Origin: an uncultured Parabacteroides sp.
GTDB lineage: Bacteria > Bacteroidota > Bacteroidia > Bacteroidales > Tannerellaceae
Direction: 5' to 3'
DNA length: 25,196 nt
Assembly (NCBI GenBank): GCA_900770835.1
Contig: CAAGLQ010000204.1
Location: 1 to 25,196, forward strand
Part shown: piece by piece, positions 24,792-25,196 of the stretch
Layout: each line of letters starts with the position of its first letter
Numbering within the stretch: position 1 is the first letter of the stretch
Program-made: the position numbers and the translations under genes
Notes under the pieces: generated by a model
Told to the model about the DNA's origin: nothing
Database searches by the model: none
The model's input: the letters and a program-made list of their open reading frames with translations, nothing else

Positions 24792-25196
24792 TGTATCACT
24801 CCTCCGGTTAAGTTTAAGATGCGTTTGGCATAGGCCGAGGTCTCATCGGAGTGTGTCACCATCAGAATAGTGGTACCTAATGTTTGGTTCAACTCCTTAA
24901 AGAGAGAGGCTATGTTTTGTGCGTTCTCTCGATCTAACTGACCGGTCGGTTCATCGGCCAACAGCAAAAGCGGTTGGCGAATCAAGGCACGGCAGACTGC
25001 TACCCGACTCGCCTCACCCCCAGAGAGGGTGGTAGGATAGGCATTAGCCAATCGTTCGATACGGGTGAGGCGCATCAGCTCCTCTGCCCGTGCCTCCGCC
25101 GCTGCATCCACCTGCGTAGCATCAGCCAACAGGGGGAGCAGAATGTTCTCTTTCACGGTGTAGGGCGCTAACAGCCGATGGTCTTGAAAGACAAAA
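24788..25196 (-). CDS. ABC transporter ATP-binding subunit (5' partial)
   Basis: The frame continues to the right end of the window, so the N-terminal third, including Walker A, is outside. The visible part begins VFQDHRLL, the Q-loop. It then has the ABC signature LSGGEASRVAVCRAL (LSGGE where most have LSGGQ), Walker B LLLLADEPTGQLD and the H-loop VTHSDE. This matches the LolD/MacB-type ATPases that pair with FtsX-like permeases. A GTG at 25154 lies after the Q-loop and is not a real start. The stop overlaps the permease start by 4 bp. Confidence 0.93.
   Translation of the reverse strand, partial: FVFQDHRLLAPYTVKENILLPLLADATQVDAAAEARAEELMRLTRIERLANAYPTTLSGGEASRVAVCRALIRQPLLLLADEPTGQLDRENAQNIASLFKELNQTLGTTILMVTHSDETSAYAKRILNLTGGVIQ

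Overview
The window looks like a chromosomal segment of a Bacteroidales bacterium, with Parabacteroides or a close relative the best guess. Three things point there. Several intergenic regions carry the Bacteroidetes promoter pattern (TTG, then 19-20 nt, then TAnnTTTG). Shine-Dalgarno sequences are generally absent ahead of the start codons. The gene content also fits: two-subunit methylmalonyl-CoA mutase for succinate/propionate metabolism, and lipoprotein-type RND efflux partners. The species cannot be fixed from the sequence alone. Coding density is high and no stretch over 300 bp lacks a gene.

Left part (1-3640). The 3' end of a PIF1/RecD-like helicase with a TPR tail (+) meets, with overlapping stop codons, a minus-strand pair: an SDR-type NAD(P) epimerase/dehydratase carrying an unusual C-terminal zinc ribbon, followed by a D-psicose/tagatose 3-epimerase-like isomerase. 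Upstream of that pair are two tRNA-Glu(CUC) genes repeated with an exact 100 bp period, with their own promoter and a strong terminator.

Centre-left (3640-8070). Divergent from the tRNAs, mutA-mutB encode the two subunits of methylmalonyl-CoA mutase. They sit behind a near-consensus promoter and end in a 15-bp-stem terminator. A second, opposite terminator serves the converging unit.

Centre (8088-14743, minus). A tightly packed unit runs membrane-fusion lipoprotein, AcrB-type RND pump, TolC/OprM-type outer-membrane lipoprotein, and then an LpxA-like acyltransferase. The acyltransferase keeps the catalytic histidine but has changed several residues that contact substrate in E. coli LpxA. No local regulator gene is visible.

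Centre-right (15006-18811, plus). Fructuronate reductase (SDR type) and mannonate dehydratase form a hexuronate-catabolism pair. They are followed by rfbC and rfbB (dTDP-sugar synthesis) without rfbA or rfbD. The gaps hold AT-rich short repeats and an 11-bp inverted repeat. After rfbB come four 22-bp tandem repeats and an imperfect terminator-like hairpin.

Right part (19088-25196, minus). A four-gene unit, with start/stop overlaps at its first two junctions, encodes an ABC ATPase (cut by the window edge), a large FtsX/MacB-like permease, a family-4-type glycosyltransferase with an N-terminal CxxC, and an exported PQQ-like beta-propeller protein. Its function is unknown to me. It and the LpxA-like/efflux unit are the two parts most likely to hold something undescribed.
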